Of a stretch of DNA of 64,000 nt, positions 28,329 to 37,415 are shown in pieces. Source of the DNA: JBKHYJ01 sp046565505 (GTDB taxonomy: Bacteria > Acidobacteriota > Blastocatellia > UBA7656); the NCBI GenBank assembly GCA_046565505.1, contig JBKHYJ010000074.1, positions 124,001 through 188,000 on the forward strand. Reading direction: 5' to 3'. The notes under the pieces are model-generated. The model did no database searches, was not told the origin of the DNA, and saw only the letters and a program-made list of their open reading frames with translations. The translations under genes and the position numbers were made by a program. Position 1 is the first letter of the stretch. Every line of letters starts with the position of its first letter.

Positions 28329-30644
28329 ATGGACACAAAAGCGCGACGCGCACGGGAGTCTTCACACAAAACGAGTAAACAACACCGCGCCTTCGGGGGC
28401 GGGCGCGCGAGCGTCCGCATCGCGCTCGAAGCCGCCCTGCTTTCCGCGGTGCTGATGTCATTCGCGCGGCCCGCTTTTCCTGCTCAAAATTCGGCGGCCG
28501 CGAAGGCCGAGAAGGTCGCGCGCTCGGTCACCATTTACCGCGACACCTATGGCGTGCCTCACGTCTATGGGCCCACCGACGCCAGTTGCGTATTCGGGTA
28601 CGCGTACGCGCAGGCGGAGGATAATTTCTGGCAGGTCGAAGACAGCTACATCCGCGCCCTCGGGCGGGCGTCTGAAGTCTATGGCGAGCGGACGCTCAAC
28701 GACGACCTCCTGAACAGGGCGCTTGAGATTCCCAGGCTCGCCCGGGCCGAGTATGATCGCTCGAAGGGGCGCTCGCGTGAATTGGCCCAGGCGCTCGCGG
28801 ATGGGTTCAACTACTTTCTCGCGCGGAACCCGCAGGTGAAGCCGCGCCTCATCACGCGCTTCGAGCCGTGGCATGTCTTCGCGTTCAACAGGTTCGCGCT
28901 CTACCAGCTTTTCATATTCGGCAAGTCGGGTTTGAAAGTAGACGAGATACGCACGGCAGTCCGCGAGGTAGACGCGGACGGCAACGCCGGTTCCGGCGCG
29001 GTCTCCGCCCTCAGGATTTCTGACATCGGGCGCGAGGCCGCGGGCCTCGAACCTGAAGTCGGCTCGAACATGTGGAGCATCACCCCCGCCAAGAGCGAGG
29101 GCGGGCGCGCGATGCTCTTCATCAACCCGCACCAGCCGTTCTTCGGCGTGGGCCAGTGGTACGAAGGGCACGTGCACAGCGAAGAAGGGTGGGACCTTTC
29201 CGGCGCGTCATTCTTCGGCTCGGGCTTCCCTACTATAGGCCACAACGAGTACCTGGGCTGGAGCCACACGGTGAACGACCCTGACATCACGGACCTGTTC
29301 GTCGAGAAGTTTGACGACGGCAAAAACCCCGCGGCGTACCGCTACGGAAACGAGTACCGCACCGCGACGGAATGGGCTGACGCCGTGAAGGTGAAAACGG
29401 CGAAGGGCGTCGAGACAAAGACTTTCAGGTTCCGTAAAACCCACCACGGCCCCATAGTTTCTGTCAGGGAAGGAAAGCCGCTCGCGGTCAGGCTGGCGCG
29501 GCTCGAAGAAGGCGGGATGATCGACGAGTGGTACGCGATGGGCAAGGCGCGCTCGCTCGCGGAGTTCAAGGCGGCGATGTCGCGCACGGCCATACCCATG
29601 TTCAACGCGATGTACGCCGACCGGCAGGGGAACATCTTTTACATTTACAATGGCGCGGTCCCCCGCAGGTCCACGAAGTTCGACTGGTCGAAGCCCGTCG
29701 ATGGGAGCAACCCGGAGGCCGAGTGGCAGGGCTATCACTCGATGGATGAGTTGCCGCAGTTGACGAACCCCAAGACCGGCTTCATGCAGAATTGCAATCA
29801 GACTCCATTCACCACCACGACGGAGGGCAACCCCGCGAAAGAGAATTTCCCTGCTTACATGACGCGCGAGTCCGACAACGCCCGCGCGCGGATCTCGCGG
29901 AGGATCCTGTCTTCAGAAGCAAAGTTCAGCTTTGAAGAATGGGCGCGCGCCGCCTGGGACACGACCACCATCGAGTCGGAGACTCAAATCCCCCAGATCG
30001 TGGCCGAGTGGGAAAGGCTGAAACGCGAAGATGGCCCCCGCGCGGAGAAGTTGAGCGCCGCGATTTCCGAGCTGAAGTCGTGGGACCATGTGAGCACATT
30101 CGAGTCCAGGCCGATGACGCTGTTCGCGCTCTGGTTCGAGCGCCACAATAAGCTCCGCGCGGCGAATGGCAAAGACCAGTGGCTGAAGGTCCGCGCCCTA
30201 GAAGAAGTGATGGGCGACCTCGAACGAGACTTCGGGACGTGGCAGGTGGCGTGGGGCGAGATCAACCGGCTTCAGCGCGTCCAATCGGGCGGCGAGCTGG
30301 AGGCGTTCAGCGACTCGCGCCCGAGCCTCCCCGTCGCGGGCGCGCCGGGCTGGCTCGGCGTCGTAAACAATTTTTACACGAGGCCCGAGAAGGGCCAGAA
30401 GCGGCGTTACGGCGTGGTGGGCACATCTTTCGTCAGCGTCGTCGAATTCGGCACGCAGGTGCGTGCGCGCTCGCTTTTGGTGTTCGGCCAGAACGCCGAC
30501 CCGAAGTCGCCGCATAACTTCGACCAGGCGCAGCTTTACTCTAAGCGGGAGTTCAAGCCCGCGTGGTTCACTCTCCCCGAGATCAAATCGAACAGCGAGC
30601 AGGTCTATCACCCGGGGCTGGAAAAATTGCGCAAGGCCGCATAG
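28329..30644 (+). CDS. Penicillin acylase family Ntn-hydrolase
   Basis: A 771-residue precursor of the penicillin/cephalosporin acylase and acyl-homoserine-lactone acylase family, which cleaves amide bonds in the periplasm after self-processing. A signal-like segment follows a basic N-terminus (ALEAALLSAVLMSFARPAFP). The alpha chain opens TIYRDTYGVPHVYGPTDA. The processing site gives a beta chain that would start at Ser246 in EVGSNMWSITPAKS. HNEYLGWSHTVNDPDITDLF and RKTHHGPIVSV are family segments, and the late Asn is in LGVVNNFYTRPE. Substrate (lactones, beta-lactams or other N-acyl compounds) not determinable. The gene stands alone. Confidence 0.93.
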   Translation: MDTKARRARESSHKTSKQHRAFGGGRASVRIALEAALLSAVLMSFARPAFPAQNSAAAKAEKVARSVTIYRDTYGVPHVYGPTDASCVFGYAYAQAEDNFWQVEDSYIRALGRASEVYGERTLNDDLLNRALEIPRLARAEYDRSKGRSRELAQALADGFNYFLARNPQVKPRLITRFEPWHVFAFNRFALYQLFIFGKSGLKVDEIRTAVREVDADGNAGSGAVSALRISDIGREAAGLEPEVGSNMWSITPAKSEGGRAMLFINPHQPFFGVGQWYEGHVHSEEGWDLSGASFFGSGFPTIGHNEYLGWSHTVNDPDITDLFVEKFDDGKNPAAYRYGNEYRTATEWADAVKVKTAKGVETKTFRFRKTHHGPIVSVREGKPLAVRLARLEEGGMIDEWYAMGKARSLAEFKAAMSRTAIPMFNAMYADRQGNIFYIYNGAVPRRSTKFDWSKPVDGSNPEAEWQGYHSMDELPQLTNPKTGFMQNCNQTPFTTTTEGNPAKENFPAYMTRESDNARARISRRILSSEAKFSFEEWARAAWDTTTIESETQIPQIVAEWERLKREDGPRAEKLSAAISELKSWDHVSTFESRPMTLFALWFERHNKLRAANGKDQWLKVRALEEVMGDLERDFGTWQVAWGEINRLQRVQSGGELEAFSDSRPSLPVAGAPGWLGVVNNFYTRPEKGQKRRYGVVGTSFVSVVEFGTQVRARSLLVFGQNADPKSPHNFDQAQLYSKREFKPAWFTLPEIKSNSEQVYHPGLEKLRKAA

Positions 30645-30684
30645 CCTGGATAACACCGTGTCGCTTTCGTGATTATGGCTTTGA

Positions 30685-30713
30685 GGCCGCGGCGGTCTTA
30701 TTTTGCCGCGGCC
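30685..30713. terminator. Terminator-like hairpin between convergent genes
   Basis: ggccgcggc (30685-30693) and gccgcggcc (30705-30713) are perfect 9-bp complements with an 11-nt loop (ggtcttatttt). It lies in the 73-nt gap between the convergent acylase and phosphatase genes and could end transcription from both sides. Confidence 0.55.
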
Positions 30714-30717
30714 CGGT

Positions 30718-31434
30718 TCACCTGAAGGTCCGCATAGAAGGGTGAAGGTGCGCGGTCGAATTGAAGGTGAAGAGTCTGAGTTGGTCGCCCCGAGCGCGCA
30801 TCACCGTCACGCCGGTGTTGTAGATTACCCCGAGCATATCTAACAGCTTGTCGTCGGCGAGCCCGAGCGACGCGCCGGTCAATATCGCGATAGGTGTGGC
30901 GGACGTGAATATTGCGATTGACTTTTCATTCTTGAGCGCATGGAACTGCGCCGCGCATTCGTTTATTCTCCCGCGGAAGCTCGCCCACGTTTCACCTTCA
31001 AAATCCTCGTACCTATTCTCCATCCACGCCCTGACCACCGCGGCGTCGCACCGCCCCGTCGCGCCCGCGGTGGCGTGCGGGTCCTTGCGAACCGCCTCCT
31101 GCATCTCTTCGACATCGCGCGCGAATTCGGCGTCCTCCTCCATCAGCCGGTGCGCGATTGATCTGTAAACGGAGAGCAAGTTGAACTCGTCCCACCGCTC
31201 GTCGCTAACTACGTCGGGGATGGCGCGGCCCGCCCGCGTGAATGCGTCGTAGACGATCTCGGCCGTCTGCCGCTGGCGGCGCAGGGTCCCCGAGTAGACC
31301 GCCTCCAGCTCTACGCCGTGGCCCGCCAGGTGCTCGCCGAGCAGGCGGGCCTGCGACCGCCCGAGATCAGACAGCACGTCGTAATTATCGCGCGGCCCGG
31401 CCTGCCCGTGCCGGATGAAGTATATGAAGCTCAA
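30718..31434 (-). CDS. Histidine phosphatase superfamily protein
   Basis: A phosphoglycerate-mutase-like phosphatase. The catalytic RHG motif (IYFIRHGQAGP) comes near the very N-terminus, with YSGTLRRQRQTAEIV and the later IFTSATPIAILTGASL (the second half of the active site, with Thr in place of the usual His). I prefer TTG 31434 as start, because caggag stands 6 nt before it and the RHG is then at residues 8-10; a TTG at 31458 is also open. The product has 238 residues. Substrate unknown. The replacement near the usual second catalytic histidine makes activity uncertain. Confidence 0.82.
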   Translation of the reverse strand: MSFIYFIRHGQAGPRDNYDVLSDLGRSQARLLGEHLAGHGVELEAVYSGTLRRQRQTAEIVYDAFTRAGRAIPDVVSDERWDEFNLLSVYRSIAHRLMEEDAEFARDVEEMQEAVRKDPHATAGATGRCDAAVVRAWMENRYEDFEGETWASFRGRINECAAQFHALKNEKSIAIFTSATPIAILTGASLGLADDKLLDMLGVIYNTGVTVMRARGDQLRLFTFNSTAHLHPSMRTFR

Positions 31435-31532
31435 TTGATTCTCCTGAGAACTCAGCAACCCTGACCCTAGGGCCGGGTCAACAGCCGCCCGCCGGCTGGT
31501 CCGCCCCCATGCGGATCGTCATTTCCCCGGAT

Positions 31533-32660
31533 CTAAATTCCGGACCGCTCGGCCAGTTCGAGCGCCGCGCGCGCGAGCCCCGCCACGCGGCGGTCGAAGT
31601 CCTTGAACCGCTCGTCGCCCGTCTGCCCGCGCACGAAGCGAAAATAGATTTGCTGTAATACGACGGCCACCTTGAACAGGGCGAATACTTCATAGAACGC
31701 TATGCCCGAAAGCTCGCGGCCCGTCTTCATCGCGTAACGCTCCGTGATTTCTTCGCGGCTCATCCAGCCCGGCTCTGTGGTGACGGGGCTGATCGATTCG
31801 CGCCTCGCCTCGGGGTCGCCCTTCTGCGCCCAGTAGCAAAGAAAGATGCCGACATCGACCAGCGGGTCGCCCACCGTGCACATCTCCCAATCGAGAATCG
31901 CGACCACACGCGAAGGGTCGTCAGGGTCGAGCATGACGTTGTCGAGCTTGAAATCGTTGTGAACGAGCGTCGCGGGCCGCGCGCGTCCGGGGTCGGGCTC
32001 CGGCGGGATCCTCGCCGCCAGCCACCGTATCACGTGGTCGATCTCTGCCACCTCGCCCGTCTTTGAGCGGTCCCAGCGCTCGGTCCACCCGCGCACTTGC
32101 CGCGTGACGAAGCCTGAGGGCCTGCCTATGTCCTGCAAGCCGGTCGAATAAATATCAACTGAATGCAAGGCCGCCAGCGTGTCAACCATGCCCTGGCTGA
32201 TCCGGCGGCGCGTCCCCGGGTCGTCCCCGATCTCCTTCGGCATCTCGCGGCGAATCACGAGCCCGCGCCGCCGCTCCATCAGATAGAACGGCACGCCGAT
32301 GACGGAAGTGTCTTCGCAGAGCAGGTAAGTTCGCGGGGCGAGTGGGAAGTGCGGGTGGATGACAGACAGCAGCCTGAACTCGCGCGGCATGTCGTGGGCC
32401 GTCGGCGCGACAGGGCCGAAGGGCGGGCGCCTCAGCACGAACTCGCCGCCGCCCAACCGCACAAGGTATGTCAGATTCGAGTGCCCCCCGGGGAACTGCT
32501 CGACCTCTATATGGTCGTCCCCCAGCGTCGCGCCCGGCATCGATTCGGGCAGGCGCTCGCGAAGGTATCGTTCGAGCGCGGCGTCATCGAGTTCTTCGCC
32601 AGGGCGGATCGGGGCGGTGTCCTTCATGGCCCGCACGCTGTTCACTGACTGTTCGTTCAT
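31533..32660 (-). CDS. APH-family phosphotransferase (acyl-CoA dehydrogenase-associated kinase type)
   Basis: A 375-residue kinase-like protein. The catalytic loop is LVHNDFKLDNVMLDPDD and the metal-binding motif is ILDWEMCTVGDPLVDVG, both typical of the aminoglycoside phosphotransferase fold. The N-terminal GGHSNLTYLVRLGGGEFVLR and PRTYLLCEDTSVIGVPFYLM are close to the ACAD10/11-like group that phosphorylates hydroxy-acyl intermediates, rather than antibiotic kinases. No acyl-CoA dehydrogenase gene is adjacent. The ATG at 32660 lacks a good ribosome site; an in-frame ATG at 32630 is an alternative. Confidence 0.85.
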   Translation of the reverse strand: MNEQSVNSVRAMKDTAPIRPGEELDDAALERYLRERLPESMPGATLGDDHIEVEQFPGGHSNLTYLVRLGGGEFVLRRPPFGPVAPTAHDMPREFRLLSVIHPHFPLAPRTYLLCEDTSVIGVPFYLMERRRGLVIRREMPKEIGDDPGTRRRISQGMVDTLAALHSVDIYSTGLQDIGRPSGFVTRQVRGWTERWDRSKTGEVAEIDHVIRWLAARIPPEPDPGRARPATLVHNDFKLDNVMLDPDDPSRVVAILDWEMCTVGDPLVDVGIFLCYWAQKGDPEARRESISPVTTEPGWMSREEITERYAMKTGRELSGIAFYEVFALFKVAVVLQQIYFRFVRGQTGDERFKDFDRRVAGLARAALELAERSGI

Positions 32661-33093
32661 AAGGCGTTAGTGAGCGATATTATTCACTGGCGGGCAGGAA
32701 TTCAAGCGGCGGGCGGATGCCGGGAGCCCTCCGGCAGGGACCCGCGCGCGGTTGAAAAATGCGCCGCCTTCATGCTATGTTCGCGCGCCGGTAAGAGTAT
32801 CGAGGAGGCTGTGACCGCTCATGGTCGGGTGAATGAAGAGAATCGTTCCCGCTCGCGGCCGGCCCGCCGCCCAAAAAAATAATACGACCCGCGCCCGGCG
32901 CGAGCGCCGCCTCACATATCTGGTTAAAGCGAACAATGGTATGATGTGTATGGGCCTCCCAGGCTGGGACTTGCTTCGCGATTGCGGCCACAGATCAGGC
33001 GGGAGTGAATTGGAAGAGGCTGCCGCGGCGCCCGTATGACCGAATACGCAAAGCTAAGCCCACCGCCGACGCCTGACATAAAGCGAGGACGTT
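32661..33093. other. 433-nt intergenic region
   Basis: It lies between divergent genes. An extended -10 (TGgTATGAT, 32937-32945) could start a leader of about 140 nt for the receiver-HATPase gene. gaggagg before a GTG near 32811 opens a frame of only 23 codons, very basic, and is not convincing. I saw no other structure. Confidence 0.3.
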
Positions 33094-33960
33094 ATGGCAA
33101 CCACCCTACTACTAGCTGAAGACGATGCCAGCACCCGAAAGATGTACAGCCGGGTGTTGGAGGCGGAAGGCTACCACGTGATCGATGTCGGCGACGGGGA
33201 GGCCGCGCTGGGCGTTTTGCAGAGCGAAGCCATCGACCTGCTGCTCACGGACGTTATGATGCCCGGCATGGATGGGTTGGAATTGATCGAGCGCGCGAGA
33301 GAGATACAGCCGCAGGTCCGCGCCATAGTGATGACGGGTCTGAAGACGGATAACGCTGTGATCGGGGCGTTCCGAAACAAGGCATGTGATTTCTTGTCGA
33401 AGCCATTTCACCTGGAGGAATTGATAGAGTCGGTAGCCGCGGCCATGAAGCGCGACGCGGCATGCCAGATCGAGATCATATCAGGGAAGCCGGAGTGGAT
33501 AGAGCTGCGCGTGCCCTGCGACCTGAACGCCGTCGAGCCCATTCAAAAATTTCTGGCCGAGCTTCAGGGGAATCTGCCGGGGGAGACGCGCGACGCCATC
33601 GGCTCCGTCTTCCGAGAGCTGCTCAACAACGCCATAGAGCACGGCGGGAAGTGTGACGTATCCAAGCGAGTCGAGGTCAAATACATCCGCCTGAAGCGCG
33701 CCATCCTGTACTCGATCAAGGACCCCGGCGAGGGCTTCGACGTGCGGGAGATACAGCACGCGGCCTTCGCCAACCCGGACGACGAGCCGTTCCGTCACAT
33801 GCAGGTCCGCCAGGAGAAAGGGCTCCGGCCCGGCGGCTTCGGCATCATGCTGGCCTCGCAGGTGATTGACGAGCTGATCTACAACGATAAGCATAACGAG
33901 CTGATCTTCGTGAAGTACCTCGAAGAGGCTCAACAGCCCCCGCAGCCCCACACGGCCTGA
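33094..33960 (+). CDS. Response regulator with receiver and RsbW-like HATPase domains
   Basis: A 288-residue two-domain protein. Residues 1-120 are a receiver: acidic pair Glu9-Asp10-Asp11, phospho-acceptor Asp53 in LLTDVMMPGMDG, Thr81 and Lys103 in FLSKPF. Residues about 130-280 are a GHKL ATPase of the serine-kinase/anti-sigma type (FRELLNNAIEHGG, DPGEGFD, LRPGGFGIMLASQ), as in RsbW/SpoIIAB. Such receiver-ATPase fusions may switch a partner or anti-sigma activity on phosphorylation. No sigma factor or anti-anti-sigma gene lies nearby. A gagg motif stands before the ATG. Confidence 0.9.
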   Translation: MATTLLLAEDDASTRKMYSRVLEAEGYHVIDVGDGEAALGVLQSEAIDLLLTDVMMPGMDGLELIERAREIQPQVRAIVMTGLKTDNAVIGAFRNKACDFLSKPFHLEELIESVAAAMKRDAACQIEIISGKPEWIELRVPCDLNAVEPIQKFLAELQGNLPGETRDAIGSVFRELLNNAIEHGGKCDVSKRVEVKYIRLKRAILYSIKDPGEGFDVREIQHAAFANPDDEPFRHMQVRQEKGLRPGGFGIMLASQVIDELIYNDKHNELIFVKYLEEAQQPPQPHTA

Positions 33961-34000
33961 GCGACGCGCCGCCCCGCGCGCGATTTGAGACCCTGTCACA

Positions 34001-35002
34001 ATGTTGATACTCAACGAATCAGACTTGCGCTCCGTGCTCGAAATGAGCGAAGTGATAGATGCGGTCGAGGCCGGGTTCGGCTCGCTGGCCCGCGGCGATG
34101 CCGTGCTGCCGGAGCGGCTGCGCCTGGGCATCCCGGGCCGCAGGGCCATGCTGCTTGAGATGCCGGCGTTCTGGCAATCGCCGCCGGCCGGCGGGCAGTC
34201 CGAGGGCGAGCGCGCGCTAGGCTCCAAGATAGTCTCTTTCTTCGCGCAGAACCCCGGCCGCAACCTCGACATCATTCAAGCCATCTATCTCCTGCTCGAC
34301 GCGGAAACGGGAGTCCCGCTCTGCGTGATGGATGGCCGTTTCATCACAGCCATCCGCACGGCCGCGACTTCGGCGGTCGCCACGAAACACATGGCCCGTC
34401 GCGCGCCCGCGCGGCTCGCCATATTCGGGGCGGGCGTGCAGGGCCGCTTTCATCTAGAAGCGATGATGTGCGTCGCCGAAGTCGAGCGCGTGATGATTGC
34501 GTCGCGGGCGGTTGAGAAGGCCCGCGCGCTCTGCGACTACGTCGAGGGGGCGTGCCAGACCGCCTGCCGCGTCGCGACGCCGGAAGAGGCCGCTAGGAAC
34601 GCGAACCTGATTTGCACTTGCACGACATCGCCCGCGCCGCTTTTCGACGGCGGACTGCTCGCGCCCGGCACGCACGTCAACGCCGTGGGGGCATTCACCC
34701 CGACGACCCGCGAGCTAGACACGGAAGCGGTTCGCCGGTCGCGCGTCATCATCGACGCGGAGATGGCGGCCGGGAAAGAGGCGGGCGAAATACTTATCCC
34801 CCTCGCGGAAGGGGCTATACGGGCCGATCACGTAAAGGGGACGCTCGGGGATGTCGTTTCGGGTAAGGTCGCGGGCCGGGTGTCTGACGAAGAGATAACA
34901 GTCTTCAGGTCATGCGGGCTCGCCATCGAAGACCTCGTGACCGCGTCACTCGCGTTCAAGAAGGCGGTCGCGAGCGGGCGCGGCGTGGACGTGAAATTCT
35001 AA
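34001..35002 (+). CDS. Ornithine cyclodeaminase / mu-crystallin family protein
   Basis: A 333-residue NAD(P)-dependent enzyme of the OCD/mu-crystallin/alanine dehydrogenase group. The substrate half opens MLILNESDLRSVLEMSEVID, contains GSKIVSFFAQNPGRNLDIIQ and AIYLLLDAETG, and GRFITAIRTAATSAVATKHM. The Rossmann motif is LAIFGAGVQGRFHLEAM (about residues 142-158). The family includes ornithine cyclodeaminase, ketimine reductase and archaeal alanine dehydrogenase; which one applies cannot be told. It follows the receiver-ATPase gene by 40 nt on the same strand, without an evident functional link. Confidence 0.9.
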   Translation: MLILNESDLRSVLEMSEVIDAVEAGFGSLARGDAVLPERLRLGIPGRRAMLLEMPAFWQSPPAGGQSEGERALGSKIVSFFAQNPGRNLDIIQAIYLLLDAETGVPLCVMDGRFITAIRTAATSAVATKHMARRAPARLAIFGAGVQGRFHLEAMMCVAEVERVMIASRAVEKARALCDYVEGACQTACRVATPEEAARNANLICTCTTSPAPLFDGGLLAPGTHVNAVGAFTPTTRELDTEAVRRSRVIIDAEMAAGKEAGEILIPLAEGAIRADHVKGTLGDVVSGKVAGRVSDEEITVFRSCGLAIEDLVTASLAFKKAVASGRGVDVKF

Positions 35003-35030
35003 CGCTTCGAGCTTTCGCGGGGCGGGATTC

Positions 35031-35882
35031 CTAGGCGGCCCTCCGGTCGAGCCAGCCGGTGACGCGCTCGAATACCTCAAGCTTCTCAGGCTCGTTGAAC
35101 AATTCGTGATAAAAGCCCTCGTAAATCTCCAGCTCTTTATCCGAAGACCCTATGGCCTCGAAAAGCGTTTTCGTGGCCTCGACGCTGGCTATCTTATCCA
35201 TAGTGCCCTGCATAATCAGCAAGGGCAGCGTGACCTCGCGGGCCATCCGCTTGACCTCTTCCATCGCGCGAGTAGCTTCCACGAACCAGCGCGCGCTGAC
35301 CTTCCTGTTCACGAGCGGGTCAGCCGCGTAAGCCTTGCCGACCTCGGGGTCGCGGCTCAAGTCCGCCGGGTCCAACCCATTATCCAACCTTAAGCGCGGC
35401 GACATGTGCGCGCTCACATTCGCGATCATCAACTTGAACGCGGGGACGGCGACCGCCATCCCTGCGAGCGGTGAAGAGATTGCTGCGCCCGCGACTGCGC
35501 CATTGTTCCTCGCGGCGTAGCGCAACGCGATCAGGCCGCCCATACTGTGTCCGATGAGGTAGACGCGCGGCGATTTGCATTCACCGCGGGCGTACTCAAT
35601 GATCTTGCCGAGGTCCTCTTCGTATTCGGCAAAGCTCTCGACGTGGCCAGGTAATCCGTCCGACAGCCCGTGCCCGCGATGATCGTACCCTATCACAGAG
35701 TAGGAGCGGCTGATGAGGTGATCCGTCAGGGCGCCATACCTGCCGCTGTGCTCCCCGAACCCGTGGACGATGACGACGCAGGCCCGCGCAGATTCAAGGT
35801 GTCGCCTGCGCACGTAGAGCCTCAGCCCATCGCTCGTGGTGATCGTTTCCTCGGTAAAGGTCTTTTGACCCACCTCAGTCAA
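35031..35882 (-). CDS. Alpha/beta hydrolase, monoacylglycerol lipase-like
   Basis: A 283-residue serine hydrolase of the lysophospholipase/monoacylglycerol lipase type. The oxyanion region is VVIVHGFGEHSGRYGALTDH, the nucleophile Ser is in LIGHSMGGLIALRYA, and the late Asp and His are in LLIMQGTMDKIASVE and EGFYHELFNEPEK. The cap region between them is of normal size. The start at TTG 35882 has ggagg too close; GTG 35873 would have it 10 nt away and may be the real start. Convergent with the preceding gene. Confidence 0.9.
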   Translation of the reverse strand: MTEVGQKTFTEETITTSDGLRLYVRRRHLESARACVVIVHGFGEHSGRYGALTDHLISRSYSVIGYDHRGHGLSDGLPGHVESFAEYEEDLGKIIEYARGECKSPRVYLIGHSMGGLIALRYAARNNGAVAGAAISSPLAGMAVAVPAFKLMIANVSAHMSPRLRLDNGLDPADLSRDPEVGKAYAADPLVNRKVSARWFVEATRAMEEVKRMAREVTLPLLIMQGTMDKIASVEATKTLFEAIGSSDKELEIYEGFYHELFNEPEKLEVFERVTGWLDRRAA

Positions 35883-36120
35883 ACCTCCGGCTCATTCGAG
35901 AAATAATCGGCGCGTGAGATTGTGCGCACAGGTTAGATGCTCTTCCGGGGTTTTGCAACCCCTCCCGCGCGCGACACGCCCGCTTCAGGTGTTAGTGCAG
36001 GCTGCGGCCCGATAGTTTCATCCGACCCGGCGCGAGCGGCCGCTTACGGGCCGGGCGGCGGCGCGCCCCGCGCTATTCTATAGTAGAATTGAATTACGAG
36101 AGCCGGAAGGAGGAATGGGA

Positions 36121-37281
36121 TTGAGAGACATCGAATTACCGTTCTCACTCAAGAGCACACTACAGGACTTCACCCGCGACCTGACGGCCGCCGCGATAAC
36201 AGACGAGCTGGAGCCTGTAAGGTGCCGCGAAAACGAGATTGATCGAATCATCACGACCCTGCTCAGGCAATCGAAGAACAATCCCGTCCTGGTGGGCGAG
36301 GCGGGCGTCGGGAAGACAGCCGTCGTGGAAGGGCTGGCTCAGCGGGTGGGCGCCGGCAGCGTACCTTTGTCTCTCAAGGCCGCTAGGATACTTTCGCTCA
36401 GTCACATAGATTTGATCGCCGGGACGAGCTTCCGCGGCCAGTACGAGAAGAGGCTTCAGGCCGTCATCAACGAAGCGTCTGCCGACCCCAACGTCATTCT
36501 CTTCATCGACGAATTGCACAACCTGATAGGCGCGGGCTCGGCGGTCGGCGCGCCTATGGACGCGGCCAACATGCTGAAGCCGGCCCTGGCGAGCGGACAG
36601 CTTCGCGTCATCGGGGCGACGACGGAAATCGAGTACGACAGGTTCATACGGTCCGACGCCGCGCTCGAGCGGAGGTTCCAGCCGGTCTTGGTGCGCGAGC
36701 TGGGCCGCGAAGAAACTCTCGAAGTGCTCCGCGCACGCAGGAACCGACTTGAGATGCACCACCTCGTCGCCATCAGCGACGCGGCGCTGGAGGCGGCCGT
36801 TGAAGCGTCAGCCAGGTACCTGCCCGACCGCAAGCAGCCCGACCGTTCGATCGACCTGCTCGACGAGAGCTGCGCACGCCTCCGCATGCTTCAGCCGGTT
36901 GACCTTCCGCCTGCCATCATAGAGTTGAAAGCGGAGCGCGACAGGTTGATTGCCACCAAGCGTGAGTCGATCAAGGAGATGCTCGCGGTGGCCGAAGCCA
37001 GGGGCAACCCGATAGAGCGGTTCTCCCGCGGGACCTTCAGGATGTTTGAAGCGATGGGGCTCGGCGTGGAAAAAATCCTGACCGGGCAGACGACCCCGAG
37101 ACGCCCGCTCCCCCTCCCCGACAGCGTCAGGCGAATTCAGGAGCGCGACCCCATCGCGCGGCTAGCGCAATTGCACTACGAACAACTGCGGGTCGAAGAT
37201 GGGCTCAAACAACTGCTCACGGAAGATGGGTTGGTAATCAAGGCGGAGCATATCGAGGCGACGGTCAGTTCGATGGCTTGA
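36121..37281 (+). CDS. Single AAA+ module ATPase resembling ClpA/ClpB D1
   Basis: A 386-residue protein equal to only the first nucleotide-binding domain of Hsp100 chaperones. aaggagg (36107-36113) lies 7 nt before TTG 36121 but only 1 nt before ATG 36115, so TTG is the likely start. It has Walker A GEAGVGKT (residues 59-66), the pore-loop region LIAGTSFRGQYEKRLQAVI, Walker B VILFIDELHNLIGAGSAVG, sensor 1 RVIGATTEIEY and arginine finger DAALERRFQP. The Clp N-domain and the D2 ring are absent. After the small lid domain about 110 residues remain. Neighbours give no clue to a partner. Confidence 0.9.
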   Translation: MRDIELPFSLKSTLQDFTRDLTAAAITDELEPVRCRENEIDRIITTLLRQSKNNPVLVGEAGVGKTAVVEGLAQRVGAGSVPLSLKAARILSLSHIDLIAGTSFRGQYEKRLQAVINEASADPNVILFIDELHNLIGAGSAVGAPMDAANMLKPALASGQLRVIGATTEIEYDRFIRSDAALERRFQPVLVRELGREETLEVLRARRNRLEMHHLVAISDAALEAAVEASARYLPDRKQPDRSIDLLDESCARLRMLQPVDLPPAIIELKAERDRLIATKRESIKEMLAVAEARGNPIERFSRGTFRMFEAMGLGVEKILTGQTTPRRPLPLPDSVRRIQERDPIARLAQLHYEQLRVEDGLKQLLTEDGLVIKAEHIEATVSSMA

Positions 37282-37415
37282 CTCTTCGCCCATTCTATCT
37301 GGATGGCGCCGAATTCGTGCGGCCGACGGCCGCGTATTTGACCCCGGCGCGTCGTGGGGCGTCGTCCCGAGCCTGACTTGCTCGGGTGATCGAATGGTAG
37401 GCGAGTGAATCTCAC

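Noticed and set aside
32811..32882. Basic 23-codon frame with gaggagg before GTG
   Set aside because: Low-complexity Arg-rich product of a GC-rich leader; no other support.
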